IMG/VR virus record: IMGVR_UViG_3300009545_000050
Location: 1-30,892 of that record
Origin: a virus
Direction: 5' to 3' (one strand)
Length of the DNA stretch: 30,892 bases
This document shows, one piece after another, positions 1 to 7,892 of this stretch. Position numbers and translations under genes: made by a program. The notes beneath the pieces are model-generated. The model was given only the letters and a program-made list of their open reading frames with translations. It was not told the DNA's origin and searched no databases. The stretch's first letter is position 1. The number at the start of each line of letters is the position of its first letter.

Positions 1-381
1 GCTAACCCAGGCCAATCCTCCGGCTCATTGATTCCTACAACATGGAATCATGCTGTATTCTCTTGGGCAATTCAAAATGCTAATGCCACAATGAAAGTTC
101 GTAAATCTGAATACGTTCCTTCTTTGAACTATTTCATCAGAGTAATGAACCGCGATTTCAATTACTCAAATAATCCAACGTATGTTTACGATGGGAGTGA
201 TGGAGTTCACCCAGCAGGATTGATTTACAATCAAGATTTTATTTCAAATCCAACGACTTATGTAACAACCGTAGGTTTGTATAATGATAACAATGAACTT
301 GTTGCCGTCGCAAAATTAAGCCGTCCGGCTTTGAAGACATTTGACAACGAATTGCTCATTAAAGTCAGATTGGACTTCTAA
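1..381 (+). CDS. Virion structural protein, 5'-truncated, C-terminal part
   Basis: The frame is open from the first base, so the gene starts outside the window; the TTG at 28 is not a credible start. The visible 126 codons end in a module that recurs at the end of the propeller gene ending at 7528. A segment with FNYSNNPT is followed by TTVGLYNDNNELVAVAKL and a terminal VRLDF, against FNVSTNPT, TAIGLYDKTDLVAIAKL and VKMDF in the other protein. This shared ending suggests both proteins belong to the same virion substructure, probably tail or baseplate decoration, but the role is inferred. No catalytic motif is visible. The gene that follows starts ten bases after the TAA. Confidence 0.7.
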   Translation, partial: ANPGQSSGSLIPTTWNHAVFSWAIQNANATMKVRKSEYVPSLNYFIRVMNRDFNYSNNPTYVYDGSDGVHPAGLIYNQDFISNPTTYVTTVGLYNDNNELVAVAKLSRPALKTFDNELLIKVRLDF

Positions 382-390
382 TAAAATGAG

Positions 391-2370
391 ATGCTCAAGT
401 TACTCCATAAAGATGATACACAAACTACACCGTTCGCTGTTACAAAAAATTGGGGACTATCCAATGTAACAAATGAGGATTCAATCCTCATGGAACATAG
501 TGGTAGTGATGGTTTGCCTGTTGCTTTAGAATATCTCGTCCTTCTTCCAAATGAAGCAATCACCGCGAGTGCGTGCAATATTGCGTTAGAACAACAAACT
601 GATGATTTAGCAAGATATCGTTCTGGACTAAAATTATCAGGCATTTTTTATCCAAATTTAGAACCTACAAATTTGGATGGAACTTACAAACGTGTTGTAT
701 ATTCACAAGTAGTGAATATGTTTTATAATGATTATCGTGACCCAACAAAAATTTGGGGATTGGAACAAATTGATTTCGATAAATCACAAACAAAAAGATT
801 TCTTTCAGACAAATTTAAAATGTTTGAAATTCCTCAACCAGTCTATGGTGAAAAAATTATACCAAACACGGTTAAAATGGTTGATAGAACTACTGATAAT
901 GATTACACTATTACAGACGATGGACATTGCAATTTGTTTGCAGGAAAAAATATTTTTGCACACCAACAAGAATTAGGAAATTATTCAAATCAATATCTAA
1001 GTGGTAGTAGTGGTTATTGTGATTCTTATTACGATAATACAAGTCCTCCTGACGCTCCTTTGATGGATGTTTTATATTATGGTTGTTTACCTTCTGCAAG
1101 TATTTCTTGGAATGTAAATAATTGGACAGTAACTTCTTACGTTGTAGAAAAATCCACCGACGGTATAAATTATAGCCAGTCATTCAATGGATTAGGATAC
1201 TCATTTAATGATGTAAATATTGATTATAGTGGAAGTTATTGGTATAGAATGTATGCAGTCAACAACAAAGGAACATCTTCATATAGTTCTGTGGCGATGA
1301 TTTTTGCCGAGTCTGTTTATTGGGATACTGATGCTGATTTCTGGGACATCGCAGGAACATATTGTGGCCCCGCAAGTTGGTCAGTATCAAGTTCCGTATC
1401 ATCGTGTATGGTTCTTGACCATTATGTTGATGTTGCTAGTTTTAATTTTCAAATCGGCGCTACAGGTCAAGAAACAAACGGTAAAACAATTATTACAGAT
1501 GGAACTACACACGGTGCAATATTCAATACCGTAACTGAAACTGTTGATGTTGATTTATTTGCCGACAAGGGATTATATTGTCGTGCTGGTATCTATGTTC
1601 AAGCATATGATAAATTCTTTATATCCAATTTAAATTCAAATGTTGACGTTCTTGATGGAAATGGAAATTTGTTAGCAAGTGATATTCTTACTACATCATA
1701 CGAATTAATTTATGATGAAGAAATTTGTTATAATCCAAACAGTAACAAAGTCTATGCTATAATTCAAGATAATCCACACGGAGGAAATTATCAAATAGTT
1801 GAAATAGACCCTGTAACATATGCTACAACATTTACACCTTCTCCTGCTACAGGAAATTCAGATGTGATTACTGGTGGAAATTATATAGCATTATTTGACG
1901 TAGGAAATTATGTAATTGATATAGTATCAACATCAAATCTTTCTGCTATACACAGTTCTGTAGATGTTTCTATGTATCCTTATGGTGTAGGATTTGGTAA
2001 CTGTTATGCCACATCAAATGGAAAAATGTATTTTCCGGTGTATAAAAATATAACCGATTCTAATGCTAGTGCTGTGATAGAAGTAAATCCGGCGACTGGC
2101 ACAATTGATTATGAATACGATTTTGGTTCAAGTAATGATGGAATTTATGGCTTATCTTATAACTCCGTCACAGATAGAATTGTTACTGTATTTAACGGAA
2201 GTTATAACGGCGGTTGGGCTATAAATCCTATAGCAAGAACTACGTGTTCAATATCAATTCCGTTATATTCTAATTCCGCGTATGCCGGCCCTATAGTCAG
2301 CGACGTAGCAACAGGAAAAACTTTTGTAGTATTGAGTAATGGAACCAATGGATTAGGTGTATTGGTATGA
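391..2370 (+). CDS. Large virion/adhesin-like protein with FN3 domain and beta-propeller-like C-terminus
   Basis: This is a 659-residue protein of unassigned function. Residues 1-205 are paralogous to the N-terminus of the next gene, with shared blocks such as TPFA.TK.W, GLP.ALE, ALEQQT and NLFAGKN.F.HQQELG. Residues about 218-305 look like a fibronectin type III domain (PPDAP start, SYVVEKSTDG, YWYRMYAVN). The remainder has repeated strands with NPNSNKVYAI, EVNPATGTIDY and NSVTDRIV, resembling a YVTN/NHL-type beta-propeller. This architecture suits a tail-fibre or baseplate-attached receptor-binding or decoration protein, which is an inference. The ATG at 391 is chosen because the paralogy begins at its first residues. 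Its stop overlaps the next start (ATGA). Confidence 0.75.
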   Translation: MLKLLHKDDTQTTPFAVTKNWGLSNVTNEDSILMEHSGSDGLPVALEYLVLLPNEAITASACNIALEQQTDDLARYRSGLKLSGIFYPNLEPTNLDGTYKRVVYSQVVNMFYNDYRDPTKIWGLEQIDFDKSQTKRFLSDKFKMFEIPQPVYGEKIIPNTVKMVDRTTDNDYTITDDGHCNLFAGKNIFAHQQELGNYSNQYLSGSSGYCDSYYDNTSPPDAPLMDVLYYGCLPSASISWNVNNWTVTSYVVEKSTDGINYSQSFNGLGYSFNDVNIDYSGSYWYRMYAVNNKGTSSYSSVAMIFAESVYWDTDADFWDIAGTYCGPASWSVSSSVSSCMVLDHYVDVASFNFQIGATGQETNGKTIITDGTTHGAIFNTVTETVDVDLFADKGLYCRAGIYVQAYDKFFISNLNSNVDVLDGNGNLLASDILTTSYELIYDEEICYNPNSNKVYAIIQDNPHGGNYQIVEIDPVTYATTFTPSPATGNSDVITGGNYIALFDVGNYVIDIVSTSNLSAIHSSVDVSMYPYGVGFGNCYATSNGKMYFPVYKNITDSNASAVIEVNPATGTIDYEYDFGSSNDGIYGLSYNSVTDRIVTVFNGSYNGGWAINPIARTTCSISIPLYSNSAYAGPIVSDVATGKTFVVLSNGTNGLGVLV

Positions 2371-3524
2371 TAAAATTATTGAAACAATATCAAGTTCAAG
2401 TGACGCCGTTTGCAGCGACGAAAGATTGGAATTTGAATAATAGTGACAATGATAATCTTCTACTGTTTGAATCAACAGGCTCGGAAGATGGATTGCCTAT
2501 TGCGTTAGAATTTTTAGATTATGGTGATGGTAGTGGATATCCTGTAGAAAATGCTCTTTGTGATATTGCCCTTGAACAACAGACGAATGATTTGGCAACA
2601 AGTCAAACCGGATTAAATGTAAAAGGCATTGTTAATGTAGATACGGAACCTTTAAATGATGACGGAACATACAAACGTTCAATCTATCATCAAGTCAAGA
2701 CAATGTTTTATAACAGTTATTTAGACCCATCAAAAATTTGGGGCATAGAAAATATTGACTTTACATTATCACAAACCCAAAGAAATTTATCAGACCAGTT
2801 TAGATTAATTGATGTCCCTAGAAGTGTATATGGTGATAAGATTGTTCCAAAATCTGTCAGAGTGTATGACAATACGCTTGATAATGTGTATTTGATTCAA
2901 GATGATGGTAATGGAAATTTATTTGCAGGTAAGAATTTATTCTCACACCAACAAGAATTGGGTGAATATATCAATGAATTTATATCACATCTTTCATCAT
3001 CTTATTGTGATGATTATTGGGCAAATCACGACCACGTTACAACGGAAACGGCAAGTATGCAAATCGCATTCTTTGGCGGTAGAATTGAAAGTCAATTACA
3101 CACCGATACGGCAAGTATGCAAATTGGATTCGTGTATGGTAGCACTCAATTGATGCCTCCATTGATTGATTATCCGGTATTTAATGGAATTTTGTTTGTA
3201 TCAGGTTCTACTGTAAATACCGTCATAACTGACAGTAGTTCAGTTGATTATCCAACTATGACTATGAACTTTGTATCAGGTTCTACTGTAAATACCGTCA
3301 TAACTGACAGTAGTTCAGTTGATTACCCTGTATTTACAAGTATGTCATTTGTATCGGGTTCATTGATAACTACAACTATATTTGATAGTAGTTCAGTTGA
3401 TTACCCTGTATTTAATAGAATATTCTTTGTATCTGGCTCGCAAGTTACTACGACATTCTTAGTGACTATGAGTTTCAATCAAATGAATTCCAGCATCGGA
3501 TTTGTGGGTGGAAATGTAATATAA
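2367..3524 (+). CDS. Fibre-like virion protein, paralogue of the preceding gene, with C-terminal tandem repeats
   Basis: This is a 385-residue protein. Residues 1-205 align with the previous gene at roughly half identity by eye, including the YKR..Y.QV..MFYN and IWG.E.IDF blocks. The C-terminal domain is unrelated to that gene. It has two TASMQI units near residues 228 and 248, then four units of 25-26 residues starting DYPxx and containing FVSGS and DSSSV. Such short beta-rich repeats are typical of fibre shafts or binding domains. ATG 2367 overlaps the previous TGA, so translation is probably coupled. A conserved attachment N-terminus with a different distal part in each copy points to a duplicated virion anchor with exchangeable tips. 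The exact role is unknown. Confidence 0.75.
   Translation: MIKLLKQYQVQVTPFAATKDWNLNNSDNDNLLLFESTGSEDGLPIALEFLDYGDGSGYPVENALCDIALEQQTNDLATSQTGLNVKGIVNVDTEPLNDDGTYKRSIYHQVKTMFYNSYLDPSKIWGIENIDFTLSQTQRNLSDQFRLIDVPRSVYGDKIVPKSVRVYDNTLDNVYLIQDDGNGNLFAGKNLFSHQQELGEYINEFISHLSSSYCDDYWANHDHVTTETASMQIAFFGGRIESQLHTDTASMQIGFVYGSTQLMPPLIDYPVFNGILFVSGSTVNTVITDSSSVDYPTMTMNFVSGSTVNTVITDSSSVDYPVFTSMSFVSGSLITTTIFDSSSVDYPVFNRIFFVSGSQVTTTFLVTMSFNQMNSSIGFVGGNVI
3168..3476 (+). repeat. In-gene tandem repeat, about 75-78 bp units x4
   Basis: Four units start at 3168, 3246, 3321 and 3399 with lengths 78, 75, 78 and about 78. Bases 3195-3250 and 3270-3325 are identical over 56 bp. All units keep the reading frame and encode the DYP...FVSGS...DSSSV repeat of the fibre-like protein. 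The last unit diverges after the FVSGS segment. Confidence 0.85.
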
Positions 3525-3547
3525 CAAATATGTATTGAGGTAAACGT

Positions 3548-4810
3548 ATGAATAATCAAGAATCAAATAATGTAAAACTCCAAGCCTCTGTGGCACAGTC
3601 ATTAAGCGGTAAATATAAACTATTTGTTATAGGAGCCGATGAAGAAGTTGTATGGGAACAGCCAGATTGGCAAAAGAATTTAATTTTGAATCAAGGAATG
3701 GATGCTTTGGCAACTCTTGATTATGGTAGTATAATGAACAATGCCTTTGCAGGAAATGGGACTAGAACCAATTCAATATCATCAGGAGATTCATCAGGCT
3801 CAATTTCAACTTCTATATTTACATTATTTCCAGGTGTCACCGGTCTTCAAGCATTAACAGGTTCAAATTCCGGTTATACAAATGCTCTTGAAGTTGGTGA
3901 TATGATTAAATTTAACGATTCATCAGAAGCCAGAGTATTGGCAGTATCAGGTATTTCAGCATCAGTTACACCATCTACAGGAGTTGCACAACAACCATTT
4001 ACAATCTGGAAAACATCACAAGTTGGATTAAATTCTCCACTTCATGTTGTTGGAACAGGAAATTGGTTCACTGGAAATCAAGATGGAACATATGCCGGAA
4101 CAACAATTGTTGGCAATCTTCAAAAAAATCGAAGAAGTTGGGATTTCAATTATGAAACTTCTTCTGTAGTATTTACAGAAGTTGGTGTGGGTTGGGGAAC
4201 ACTTCAATCAACTGTTTTTAGTCGTGTATTATTACCATTTACACAATCAATTGGCGTTGGACAAAAATTAAGATTATTGTATGAATTGGATATTGCAATG
4301 TATCCTACAGCAAGTTCTCCTGGTCTTCCTGCTACGGCATCAATTTCTGGATGGCCGGTTGCGCCCTCAACAGACACAGGATTTTACTACAATTTACAAA
4401 AATGCGGTGTCATCAATGGTTGGGTAACCAGTATAGCCACAAATGCAGGTGCTGATACTAGAGGATGTGACCCTGGAGTAGGATTTACTGCGTGGGTATC
4501 AAACAGTTCATCATCAAATGCAAATTATGATAGTGCAACAAATAGAACTTCTGGATGGAGCACGTATAATGCCAATATGAGCACACAAACATATACACCA
4601 TTAAGTTTTACACTATATCGTGATGTCACATTTGATGTAGCCACTGCTGTTAGAAATGACCTTCGTTCTATGGGAGTAGGAAATAACTGGAGAAGCAATG
4701 GAGCCGCTGACCAATATTTTTCATGTGTTTTTAATCAGAATCAAACAAAAACAAACATTCAAACTTTAAGTTTAACATTCGTTTGGAACTGGGGAAGAGT
4801 GTTAGCCTAA
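3548..4810 (+). CDS. Structural (tail/fibre-like) protein, unassigned
   Basis: This 420-residue protein is rich in Ser, Thr, Gly and Asn with regular beta-type hydrophobic spacing. It has no signal peptide, membrane segment or catalytic motif. The N-terminus has KYKLFVIGADEEVVWEQP followed by NLILNQGMDALAT, and aromatic-rich strands continue to the end (TLSLTFVWNWGRV). The composition and its place among adhesin-like genes suggest a virion surface protein. GAGG at 3537-3540, seven bases before the ATG, is a reasonable ribosome site and supports this start. I do not recognise a specific family. Confidence 0.65.
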   Translation: MNNQESNNVKLQASVAQSLSGKYKLFVIGADEEVVWEQPDWQKNLILNQGMDALATLDYGSIMNNAFAGNGTRTNSISSGDSSGSISTSIFTLFPGVTGLQALTGSNSGYTNALEVGDMIKFNDSSEARVLAVSGISASVTPSTGVAQQPFTIWKTSQVGLNSPLHVVGTGNWFTGNQDGTYAGTTIVGNLQKNRRSWDFNYETSSVVFTEVGVGWGTLQSTVFSRVLLPFTQSIGVGQKLRLLYELDIAMYPTASSPGLPATASISGWPVAPSTDTGFYYNLQKCGVINGWVTSIATNAGADTRGCDPGVGFTAWVSNSSSSNANYDSATNRTSGWSTYNANMSTQTYTPLSFTLYRDVTFDVATAVRNDLRSMGVGNNWRSNGAADQYFSCVFNQNQTKTNIQTLSLTFVWNWGRVLA

Positions 4811-4826
4811 ACTTGCATTCTCGACC

Positions 4827-4834
4827 TATTTATA
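4827..4834 (+). promoter_or_regulatory. TATTTATA motif just before the propeller gene start
   Basis: GACCTATTTATA ends four bases before ATG 4838. If it were a -10-type late promoter, transcription would begin at or inside the start codon, giving an almost leaderless mRNA. A translational role is therefore also possible. Confidence 0.35.
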
Positions 4835-4837
4835 GTC

Positions 4838-4978
4838 ATGATTGCACAGGTTTATAATCAAAACTTCGGTTGGTCGGTTACTTGCGACGGCCCTTGGGCC
4901 GCAGTCGGTAATCCAAATCCATTTAGATTTGACCCGTTAACTGCAAGCATAAACAGAACAGGGTCAGTTGAAGTTTAA
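4838..4978 (+). pseudogene. 5' fragment of the FG-GAP propeller gene, ending at in-frame TAA
   Basis: ATG 4838 opens a 46-codon frame whose residues 10-26 form an FG-GAP-type motif (FGWSV, then WAAVGNP). It ends at TAA 4976-4978. The same frame continues without another stop to 7528. The residues on either side of the stop (GSVEV, then KYN) resemble the end of a blade, where another blade has AVFMFRKYN, so the TAA stands where an aromatic residue is expected. The fragment therefore looks like the true start of the following gene rather than a separate peptide. It may be a real nonsense mutation, a readthrough site or a sequence error. Confidence 0.65.
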
Positions 4979-5152
4979 AAATATAACATCAATACCGACG
5001 TTCACGATTCTAAAACAACTCTTTATAGACCGCCTACATCAATTGAACAAGTCATTCTTTCTACGGAAGATAATAACATAGCACCAACTGGTCCAGATTA
5101 CTATCTTCACACTGAATACACAGGTTCAATTCCATATACAGCAGATAAAGAT

Positions 5153-7528
5153 TTGTTGGTTGATGCTGCTCAATACTACACATCGTCCGAAGATGGTTAT
5201 GGTTGGGCAGTAGATGTAAGAAATGCGTTATTGGCAGTAGGCAATCCATATTACAGAAATATATTTACTTTTTCATCTTCATCTTTAGTATTTTCTGGTT
5301 CAGGATACGTAGATTTATTTGATTTATCTGTATTGGATATTGACCCATATGCAAATAGAATTCCTCCAACTATTATAGGAACTGGGTCTATTGGAGCATA
5401 CATTTCAATTAATGTAAGTGTTCCAGCATATCAAAATTATTCCTATGTAATTTTTCAAACAAAAGATTCATTACCAACTTCAAACTGGTTGAATGTTGCT
5501 GTAGGTTCAACATCTAATAGTGGTGGCGATATAACAATTCCTACCTATTATACAACATCTAGCATCGTTGGATTGAGTATGAGAGCAGTCGGTGTAGTCG
5601 GAACAAACCCATATCTTACCACAATTTACAATCCCGTTACAACAACAACGTCTTCATTTGGATATTCTCTATCAATCAATGATGAATGGTTGGCTGTTGG
5701 TTCGCCGGAAGAATCATCAAGTGTTGGTGCAGTATTCATGTTTAGAAAATACAATGGTAATAATTTGAGTTGGTCATTTGTTCAAACGTTACCTACGCCT
5801 CCTGGATTAGGTTCCGGCGATGAGTTTGGTTCTTCGATTGGATTAAATAAGGCATCATCTTCATTTAGTTGGAGTATGGTAGTTGGTAGTTCAAAAATAA
5901 GCAGTTCAAATGCTTACGTCTATGAATTTGACGGAACACAATGGAATAATACATTTACATTGAAACCAAATAGTAGTTCAATTTATCCATTACCATTCTA
6001 TCCTACATTACCAATCATAAACAATTATCCAAACAACTACGATTCATTTGGTCATTCAGTTGCAATGTATGGAAACAGTGTAATGGTTGGTGCTCCATTT
6101 GATAGAACCATTCAAGAATATACAGGGTCATTACAATACAGACAAGGTGCAGTATATTTCTTTGAACGTTGTGCTAATAGAGACTATGGTTATTATTTAG
6201 CAAGAAAATCATATGGCAACGAAAAGATAATGAACAACAATGAACTCGGTTGGTCTGTTAGTATTTTTGACCAATATGCCGTTGCCGGAGTTCCGAAACT
6301 TAATGCTCTATCTTCTTCTATCTGTTATTTAAGAGCCTCATTATTTCAAGAAAATTACTGTGGCGATGAAAGTGAAAACGCTTTGTGTGGACAATTTGTT
6401 TTATTCAACAAAGCCACAGGTTCAATTCCTGATACTACAAATGTCGATTGGGATATCACCAACGTTTATCAAGTAAAGAAACGTCTATTATCTCCATATC
6501 GCGTATATGGATGGGACGCTTGTGTGTCAGGCCAATTTGTTACAATCGGTGCTCCAATGTTAATTTCCGGGTCATCAACCGAAATGGATTTGAATGCTTT
6601 GACAGGAAGTTTTACTGGTAGCGTTTCAAATCTAGGAGATTTAAGCGGTAAAGCATACATTTACAATTTAAAGAATCTTCGTGAACAATTCTATGTTGGT
6701 AACATTTTTTACCGTAACGGTAAAATTGTAATCATGACTTCTGGTTCTAATTTTGAAGGATTACAATTAAACAGTGTAGCAACAAATGAATATGAATATG
6801 AAATTGATTTCAAATCAAAACAAACAGTATTTGAAAAACAAGTCGTATGTCCTGTGGAACCAGGTGAGTTCAATGTTAGCACAAATCCAACATCAATTGT
6901 ATTACCAAATGCAGTATTTGATATAAATAACAATGGCAAATTTGATTTTCAAGATGTTGATGTATTGTTGAGATACATGGCATATAAGAGCACCGAAACA
7001 AGTGGAGCGCCTAATACTGATTGGACATCTTCAATTCTCGACACAACCACCGACGAGGAAACGTCTGTTTACAATATGTATTCGTCGTCTTGGTCTGGAA
7101 CTGACAGTCTATTTTCATCAAGTTATTCTACTATCAATAATACCTTGTATAACAGTCTGGATTTCAATAATGACAATAAGATTAACTACAATGATATGAA
7201 CATCTTGTGGAAGTATTTTATCTATCGTTTGACTCAAAAGAACTACGATTCTTATATTACTCCAAATTCTCAAAATAAATATTTGAGCAGTATTCTTGAC
7301 TATATGAATGGATTGACTCTTCGTGGTCAACCGCCTATGATTGATGGTAATTTCCTACAATATGCCGCTTTAAGTAAAACCGACCCAACAGGCTCGTATC
7401 TGGCGCCTACTGTGACGGCTATTGGACTCTATGACAAGACCGACCTTGTTGCTATCGCTAAATTGGGTTCACCAATCAAGATAACTCCAGATTTTCCAAT
7501 TAATTTTGTTGTGAAAATGGATTTCTAA
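5153..7528 (+). CDS. FG-GAP beta-propeller virion protein with dockerin-like EF-hands (downstream of an in-frame stop)
   Basis: The frame is open from 4979; TTG 5153 is only the first listed start and has no ribosome site, and the first in-frame ATG is far inside. The 791 residues hold six FG-GAP-like blade motifs, at 5198, 5657, 5825, 6047, 6245 and 6506 (for example FGHSVAMYGNSVMVGAP). The seventh lies upstream of the TAA at 4976. Between the first two of these motifs sits an extra Ig-like stretch. After the propeller come an EFNVSTNPT segment, two dockerin-like EF-hand loops at 6920-6955 and 7160-7195, and a C-terminal module shared with the gene at 1-381. FG-GAP propellers mediate adhesion in other proteins, often with Ca2+. 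A host-binding or baseplate role is inferred. Confidence 0.75.
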   Translation: MLVDAAQYYTSSEDGYGWAVDVRNALLAVGNPYYRNIFTFSSSSLVFSGSGYVDLFDLSVLDIDPYANRIPPTIIGTGSIGAYISINVSVPAYQNYSYVIFQTKDSLPTSNWLNVAVGSTSNSGGDITIPTYYTTSSIVGLSMRAVGVVGTNPYLTTIYNPVTTTTSSFGYSLSINDEWLAVGSPEESSSVGAVFMFRKYNGNNLSWSFVQTLPTPPGLGSGDEFGSSIGLNKASSSFSWSMVVGSSKISSSNAYVYEFDGTQWNNTFTLKPNSSSIYPLPFYPTLPIINNYPNNYDSFGHSVAMYGNSVMVGAPFDRTIQEYTGSLQYRQGAVYFFERCANRDYGYYLARKSYGNEKIMNNNELGWSVSIFDQYAVAGVPKLNALSSSICYLRASLFQENYCGDESENALCGQFVLFNKATGSIPDTTNVDWDITNVYQVKKRLLSPYRVYGWDACVSGQFVTIGAPMLISGSSTEMDLNALTGSFTGSVSNLGDLSGKAYIYNLKNLREQFYVGNIFYRNGKIVIMTSGSNFEGLQLNSVATNEYEYEIDFKSKQTVFEKQVVCPVEPGEFNVSTNPTSIVLPNAVFDINNNGKFDFQDVDVLLRYMAYKSTETSGAPNTDWTSSILDTTTDEETSVYNMYSSSWSGTDSLFSSSYSTINNTLYNSLDFNNDNKINYNDMNILWKYFIYRLTQKNYDSYITPNSQNKYLSSILDYMNGLTLRGQPPMIDGNFLQYAALSKTDPTGSYLAPTVTAIGLYDKTDLVAIAKLGSPIKITPDFPINFVVKMDF
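6920..7195 (+). other. Dockerin-like pair of calcium-binding EF-hand loops
   Basis: Loop 1 (6920-6955) reads DINNNGKFDFQD and is followed by VDVLLRYM. Loop 2 (7160-7195) reads DFNNDNKINYND and is followed by MNILWKYF. Asp or Asn at loop positions 1, 3, 5, 9 and 12 and the following helix with L-[RK]-Y match the dockerin type I pattern. The two loops are 80 residues apart, longer than in cellulosomal dockerins. Confidence 0.7.
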
Positions 7529-7531
7529 CCA

Positions 7532-7539
7532 TATTTATA
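7532..7539 (+). promoter_or_regulatory. TATTTATA motif before the 91-residue gene
   Basis: ACCATATTTATA lies directly after the propeller gene stop and 20 bases before the next ATG, upstream of its AAAGGA ribosome site. The spacing would suit a promoter with a short leader. Confidence 0.35.
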
Positions 7540-7558
7540 ATTAAAGGAATAACAGATT

Positions 7559-7834
7559 ATGCCAATACCAACACCAAGACCATCATTGACAACCGACCTA
7601 GCAACACGTTATGCTACGCAGAGGGTTGGTGGTGCATTTAACGACAGAGATATCATTGTTAATGGTGTTGATGGACTATTTGCCAATTACCAAGCCATTC
7701 AATTTCAGAAAGCAAACGGATTTTTAACCAGAGTTCAACAAGGTGTTTCTGACTTTAAAAATGATGGTAAAGATTTATCATCATATGTTCAAGGACTAAG
7801 CACTACACCTTATGATGCTTCATTTCCTTCATAA
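7559..7834 (+). CDS. Small hypothetical protein
   Basis: This is a 91-residue soluble protein with a Pro-rich N-terminus, no membrane segment and no recognised motif. AAAGGA at 7543-7548 lies about ten bases before the ATG, and a TATTTATA motif sits at 7532-7539, so it may be independently expressed late. It follows the propeller gene by 30 bases and is closed off downstream by the hairpin at 7855. A structural role is suggested only by position. Confidence 0.65.
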   Translation: MPIPTPRPSLTTDLATRYATQRVGGAFNDRDIIVNGVDGLFANYQAIQFQKANGFLTRVQQGVSDFKNDGKDLSSYVQGLSTTPYDASFPS

Positions 7835-7854
7835 TTTATAAAATTACTTTAAAG

Positions 7855-7892
7855 AAAACGATATGTGTATATATTACATATATCGTTTTTTT
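7855..7892 (+). terminator. Rho-independent terminator, abutting the next start codon
   Basis: Bases 7855-7869 pair with 7875-7889 (one G-U pair, 5-base loop), starting AAAACGATAT and ending ATATCGTTTT. A run of seven T spans 7886-7892. The stem is AT-rich but long. The ATG of the next gene is at 7893, so no room is left for a ribosome site outside the hairpin. Confidence 0.75.

Noticed and set aside
3168-3476. CRISPR array
   Set aside because: The repeats are contiguous, lie in frame within a coding region and encode a regular protein repeat; there are no unique spacers or cas genes.
4838-7528. Genetic-code change reading TAA as an amino acid
   Set aside because: TAA is the main terminator of the other genes, so general reassignment does not fit; a local mutation, readthrough or sequence error is more likely.
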